Position numbers and translations under genes: made by a program. Under the pieces are notes generated by a model. It had not been told where the DNA came from, did no database searches, and saw only the letters and a program-made list of their open reading frames with translations. A stretch of DNA of 56,213 nucleotides from Lachnospiraceae bacterium UBA7784 (lineage in GTDB: Bacteria; Bacillota; Clostridia; Lachnospirales; Lachnospiraceae), in NCBI GenBank assembly GCA_002480925.1, contig DLDA01000035.1:1-56213 (forward strand), read 5' to 3'. Positions 53,281 through 56,213 of this stretch are shown one piece after another; position 1 is the first letter of the stretch; each line of letters starts with the position of its first letter.

Positions 53281-54777
53281 TTAATCCTTTCCTCTCACTG
53301 TCCAAAAAAGGGCATTGCGGTCTATCTTGCCATGGGCTGTCAGCTTAAAGCCACTTACCCGCCTTAGTCTGTTCGGCACCATATATGATGGCAGCTCCTT
53401 TTTCATCTCTCTTCTAACATCCGCTTCAGCCGGGCTTCCCTGATAGAAGCCGTAGATCAGGCTCCTGTCCTTGTCAAAGATGCAGCAGGCTCTTTTGACT
53501 CCCTCCACATCCTCGATTGCACCCTCAAGCTCTCCAAGCTCTATCCTGTGTCCCATATGCTTGATCTGGAAGTCCCGTCTGCCTGTAAAGTAAAGGAGAC
53601 CATCTGTGCCGAAATATCCCATATCGCCTGTCTTATATATCCTGCTGCCGTCAATAGTGACAAAGGACTGGGCTGTCCTCTCCGGATCGTTATAATACCC
53701 TTTGGCCAGAGACTCGCCGCTTACACAGATCTCTCCCCTCTGATCCTTACTCCTTATATGCTTTCCATTCTCATCGACAAGGAAGACCCTGCGGCCTCCA
53801 AAGGGCTTTCCTATAGGAAGCTCTCCTTCCGCCGGTCCCTGTGGCAGCCTGTAATAGGTGCAGTTGCAGGTGATCTCAGACGGCCCGTAGAGATTTATGA
53901 ACTCTGTGTCAGGCAGGGCCTGCTGCCATATCCTAAGCTGCTTTATCGGCATGACCTCACCTGAAAACATAACCTTCTCAAGCCTATCAGGCACCCTGTA
54001 ATCAAAGCCTCCGAGCTGGGAGATCATACAGAGGGCCGAAACCGCCCAGATCAGCGTTGTGATCCTCTTCTCGCACAGATAATCAATAAGAAGCTTTGGC
54101 ATGGCAAAATATGTCCTTGGTATCAGCACCAGCTTTGCTCCTGTCATACAGGATGAAAATATATCCTTGACTGACACATCAAAGTCAAACGGGGCCTGGT
54201 TTCCTATTACCTGATCACTTTCAATGCCAAGCTCCTCTGTGAAATGACCTATAAAGTCATGCACCGCCCTATGGCTTACCAGGATGCCCTTTGGCTCTCC
54301 CGTCGAGCCTGATGTAAAGATCGCATACAAAGGATCCTCCTCCTCTGCCTGCTCCCTTATCCCTGCAAGTGCCTTACCATCTGTCTCTGTATCAAAGATC
54401 GTGCCTATATCAAGCACCGTGCCCTTAAAGCCTATAGCAGCAAGTCTTTCCTTCTGCTCCCTGTCGCAAACGACCAGGTCTGCCGACAGTCTCCTCATGA
54501 TCTTACAAAGCCTCTGATCCGGCTGGGCCTTGTCTATAAATACATAGAAGCCTCCGCCATAAAGGACTCCGTACAGGACGGCCAAAGCCTTGGCCGACTT
54601 CTCGAGCAGGATCACAACCGGCTTCCTCAGGCATCCTGCCTTAGCCAGCGCGCTTCCGGCTCTTTCGGCCAAATCCCTAAGCTCCTTCCAGCTGTATGAG
54701 CTCTCCTGATCAGCTACCGCTGTCCTTCCCGGAAACCTCTCTACAGTTTTCTCAAATTCCTCTAAAATAGTACGCAT
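53281..54777 (-). CDS. Amino-acid adenylating ligase, DltA-like
   Basis: 498 aa from the ATG at 54777 (MRTILEEFEK), near an AAGGG; the longer frame runs through a terminator and is discarded. ANL superfamily motifs: FTSGSTGEPKG (about residues 164-174), APFDFDVSVKD, NLYGPSE, YKTGDMG, and the C-terminal catalytic Lys in HGKIDRNAL. It resembles DltA most, which adenylates D-Ala and loads DltC. Where DltA has Cys in FxFCGE, known to help select D-Ala, this protein has Ser282 (MFSGEVMP). First gene of the operon, 7 bp before the decarboxylase gene. Confidence 0.9.
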   Translation of the reverse strand: MRTILEEFEKTVERFPGRTAVADQESSYSWKELRDLAERAGSALAKAGCLRKPVVILLEKSAKALAVLYGVLYGGGFYVFIDKAQPDQRLCKIMRRLSADLVVCDREQKERLAAIGFKGTVLDIGTIFDTETDGKALAGIREQAEEEDPLYAIFTSGSTGEPKGILVSHRAVHDFIGHFTEELGIESDQVIGNQAPFDFDVSVKDIFSSCMTGAKLVLIPRTYFAMPKLLIDYLCEKRITTLIWAVSALCMISQLGGFDYRVPDRLEKVMFSGEVMPIKQLRIWQQALPDTEFINLYGPSEITCNCTYYRLPQGPAEGELPIGKPFGGRRVFLVDENGKHIRSKDQRGEICVSGESLAKGYYNDPERTAQSFVTIDGSRIYKTGDMGYFGTDGLLYFTGRRDFQIKHMGHRIELGELEGAIEDVEGVKRACCIFDKDRSLIYGFYQGSPAEADVRREMKKELPSYMVPNRLRRVSGFKLTAHGKIDRNALFWTVRGKD

Positions 54778-54845
54778 ATCGCCCTTCTCCCTTTCAACTC
54801 CTCTACTATAGTAAACCGCCAATCTAAAATCAGCCTTTACTTTTT

Positions 54846-54861
54846 CTAAAGAAATCTTTAG
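54846..54861. promoter_or_regulatory. Palindrome upstream of the dlt-like operon
   Basis: CTAAAGAAATCTTTAG: 7-bp arms with a 2-bp centre, 70-85 bp before the ligase start. It is a candidate operator. A possible -10 (TATAGT) lies 30 bp downstream on the minus strand near 54809, but no clear -35 is visible. Confidence 0.4.
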
Positions 54862-54883
54862 ATAGAGATCAGCAGAAGGGCAT

Positions 54884-54921
54884 AAAAAAACCGGCACACC
54901 GTAATCGGGGTGCCGGTTTTC
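54884..54921. terminator. Bidirectional terminator upstream of the dlt-like operon
   Basis: AAACCGGCACACCG pairs with CGGGGTGCCGGTTT around a 4-base loop, with A and T runs on both sides (seven A on the left, TTTT on the right). It separates the dlt-like operon from the decayed region to the right. Confidence 0.88.
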
Positions 54922-54965
54922 TATCCGAAACATCTACCTGAATTATTCACAATACATTTTGATAG

Positions 54966-55307
54966 CTCCGAAAATCACTTGACCTTGTAAAGGAGAAACT
55001 CGCTTTTGCATACAGCTTAAAGGACTAAGATGAGATGGCTGAAGCAATCATGGATAAGTGCGATGCAACAGGTAATGAGCATTTCAAGTGTTTTCCAAAT
55101 CTGCTCGGTATGCACTTCTCCGGGATCATTGCACATGCACGATATCAAATATCAACAGGAAAGATTGAGGGAATCGATCAGAAAATAAAGACACTCAGAA
55201 GACAGGGGTAGGGATATCCTTACGATGAATATTTTTTCTTGAAGATTATAGACATGAGCAGAAATGATTATGTCAGGAATCAGAAATCACATAGAATCTG
55301 TGATTGA
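54966..55307 (+). pseudogene. Transposase remnant (ISL3-like) with two in-frame stops
   Basis: One continuous reading frame gives LDLVKEKLAFAYSLKD, stop TAA (55026-55028), DEMAEAIMDKCDAT...HARYQISTGKIEGIDQK and IKTLRRQG, stop TAG (55209-55211), then GYPYDEYFFLKIIDMSR and ending QKSHRICD before TGA. The segment STGKIEGIxxKIKTLRRQGYGYPDDEYFFLK is characteristic of the C-terminal part of ISL3-type DDE transposases, from memory. The TAG replaces the Tyr of the GYGYPDDEYFF motif. The N-terminal part and element ends are missing. Confidence 0.7.
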
Positions 55308-55357
55308 ACCACTTTAATCTCCCTGTCCATCTCACTTTGCATCATTATCGTACCATA

Positions 55358-56213
55358 TTATGGTCTGAACCGGTACTTTCCTTTGCCCATACCCTTCACT
55401 GACTCAATGATTCCACTATTTTTCATACGACTAATCAGTTCGGAGGAGGGGGATGCTGTTATCCCCAAAGCCTCCATAACCTCAGTACGTCCAAATATTT
55501 TTTCTAACCCAAAATTCCAATAGAGCGTCTTGATATTAGAAAGCGTTTTCCCTTTTATGCTATGATCTGCAAGCTCTTTATAATACGGAAGTTTTTCCTG
55601 AATGTCCTGTTTTTTGTTTCCAATGTCCTGTTTTTCATTGTTAATGTCCTGTTTTTTCTCAACAAGACCCTGTATTTCATCACTCCATCTGATGTGAGTG
55701 TACCTGCTTTTCAGGACATTATGCTCTCCGAGAAGAAGATTCCTGAGAAAAAGCTCCAGATATTCCGTTGTTTCATGGACTCCTTTTTCCAAGTTGTTGT
55801 AATTTGCCCGCACCATTGCATTGCGGAAATACCAGGCATTCTCGGCAAATACGTCGTTTGTCACATCAAACCCAAGTGTCCGCAGATATTTGATAAAAAA
55901 CACCGCTGTCGTCCGTGTGTTTCCCTCTGCAAATACATGGATCTGCCAGAGTCTTGAGACGAACCTGGCAAGATGAGCTATGATCTCAGACATAGACAGA
56001 CCGTTATAGCTGAAATCTCTTTCCTGCTGCAGATCATATTCGAGTGTCGCCTTCAACTCTGTTGTTTCACCATAGATCATTGTATCTTCATCGAGGATCC
56101 ATTCCTTCTTTGTCAGATTATAATCCCTGATCTTTCCGGCATGAGGAAAAATCCCCAGAAAAAGCTTTCTGTGGATAGAAAGATATTCAGCCTAAATTCC
56201 CGGTGTCTCCACA
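55358..56213 (-). pseudogene. Fic-domain protein, interrupted by TAG near its visible start
   Basis: Fic proteins transfer AMP or another nucleotide group to target hydroxyls. The core motif HVFAEGNTR (HxFxxGNxR) is intact, followed by a coiled linker and a C-terminal winged helix (IFGRTEVMEALGITASPSSE...). The frame is homologous upstream of the first ATG at 56080: AEYLSIHRKLFLGIFPHAG and KIRDYNLTKKEWILDEDT fit the usual Fic N-terminal region. A TAG at 56192-56194 interrupts it, with VETPGI on the other side. So the gene seems cut by one stop, or restarts inside. The region from 56195 to the edge continues this frame. Confidence 0.75.
55601..55660. repeat. 21-bp tandem repeat inside the Fic gene
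   Basis: Three copies of AATGTCCTGTTTTT at 55601, 55622 and 55643, an exact 21-bp period. On the coding strand they give a heptad repeat KKQDINN-EKQDIGN-KKQDIQE, a short coiled-coil linker between the Fic domain and the winged helix. Confidence 0.85.

Noticed and set aside
55026..56194. Possible recoding of UAG as an amino acid, since TAG interrupts both the transposase relic and the Fic gene
   Set aside because: pepF and prfB end properly at TAG, the relic also contains a TAA, and both cases lie in one decayed region. Ordinary pseudogenisation explains them.

Overview
This window comes from a low-to-mid GC, Gram-positive-type anaerobe of the Clostridia, most likely a member of the Lachnospiraceae. 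The signs are the rpmG-secE-nusG-rplKA-rplJL cluster, strong GGAGG ribosome binding sites with several GTG/TTG starts, an FMN riboswitch, a DUF6472-type small protein, a monomeric [FeFe]-hydrogenase and oxygen-sensitive radical SAM chemistry. This is inference from gene content and protein sequence, not from a database search.

Layout. Bases 1-9357 (minus strand) carry a CdaR-like regulator, ftsE, ftsX, a carboxy-terminal processing protease and prfB, then rpmG, secE, nusG, rplK, rplA, rplJ and rplL, with an L10-leader attenuator before rplJ. A composite repeat (a 7-bp minisatellite next to a conserved GC-rich module) sits in three intergenic gaps here and again after ribH. Bases 9.5-19.3 kb hold a secreted NlpC/P60 hydrolase, trxB with a 59-aa partner, pepF, a frameshifted DUF438 hemerythrin/PAS gene, dnaE, a relic of an AAA-ATPase-like gene and a DUF1858 gene. 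Bases 19.6-23.2 kb are the riboflavin operon ribD-ribE-ribBA-ribH under an FMN riboswitch with a clear terminator. Bases 23.3-29.8 kb hold a CPBP protease, a patatin, a radical SAM protein, and a divergent YtrA-type regulator with its ABC transporter; both sides of the divergent gap carry copies of an operator-like palindrome.

Bases 29.8-39.5 kb (minus strand) form a long unit: aminotransferase, stand-alone receiver, three related membrane kinases, dipeptidase, mutarotase-like protein and a 30-aa membrane peptide. The three kinases are unusual. The first is a complete hybrid kinase (HisKA-HATPase-REC-HPt-REC). The second has the phospho-acceptor His and a receiver but no ATPase. The third has the ATPase and an HPt-like tail but Asp where the HisKA His should be. 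The second and third look like complementary halves of one hybrid kinase.

Bases 39.6-46 kb hold two diguanylate cyclases followed by a group-B-like [FeFe]-hydrogenase and a 2Fe-2S/ASKHA (RACo-like) protein. A solute-binding lipoprotein gene follows. Bases 47-54.8 kb are a dlt-like operon: amino-acid ligase, PLP fold-III decarboxylase, carrier protein, MBOAT acyltransferase, SGNH/DltD-like protein, OmpR-type regulator and sensor kinase. The decarboxylase between ligase and carrier is not part of the ordinary D-alanylation operon. It suggests that an amino acid is decarboxylated on the carrier (as known for BtrK in butirosin synthesis) and then placed on a cell-envelope polymer. The right end is decayed: a transposase relic with two in-frame stops and a Fic gene with an in-frame TAG.

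Strongest candidates for undescribed biology: the decarboxylase-containing dlt-like operon, the split phosphorelay, and the composite heptamer repeat family.
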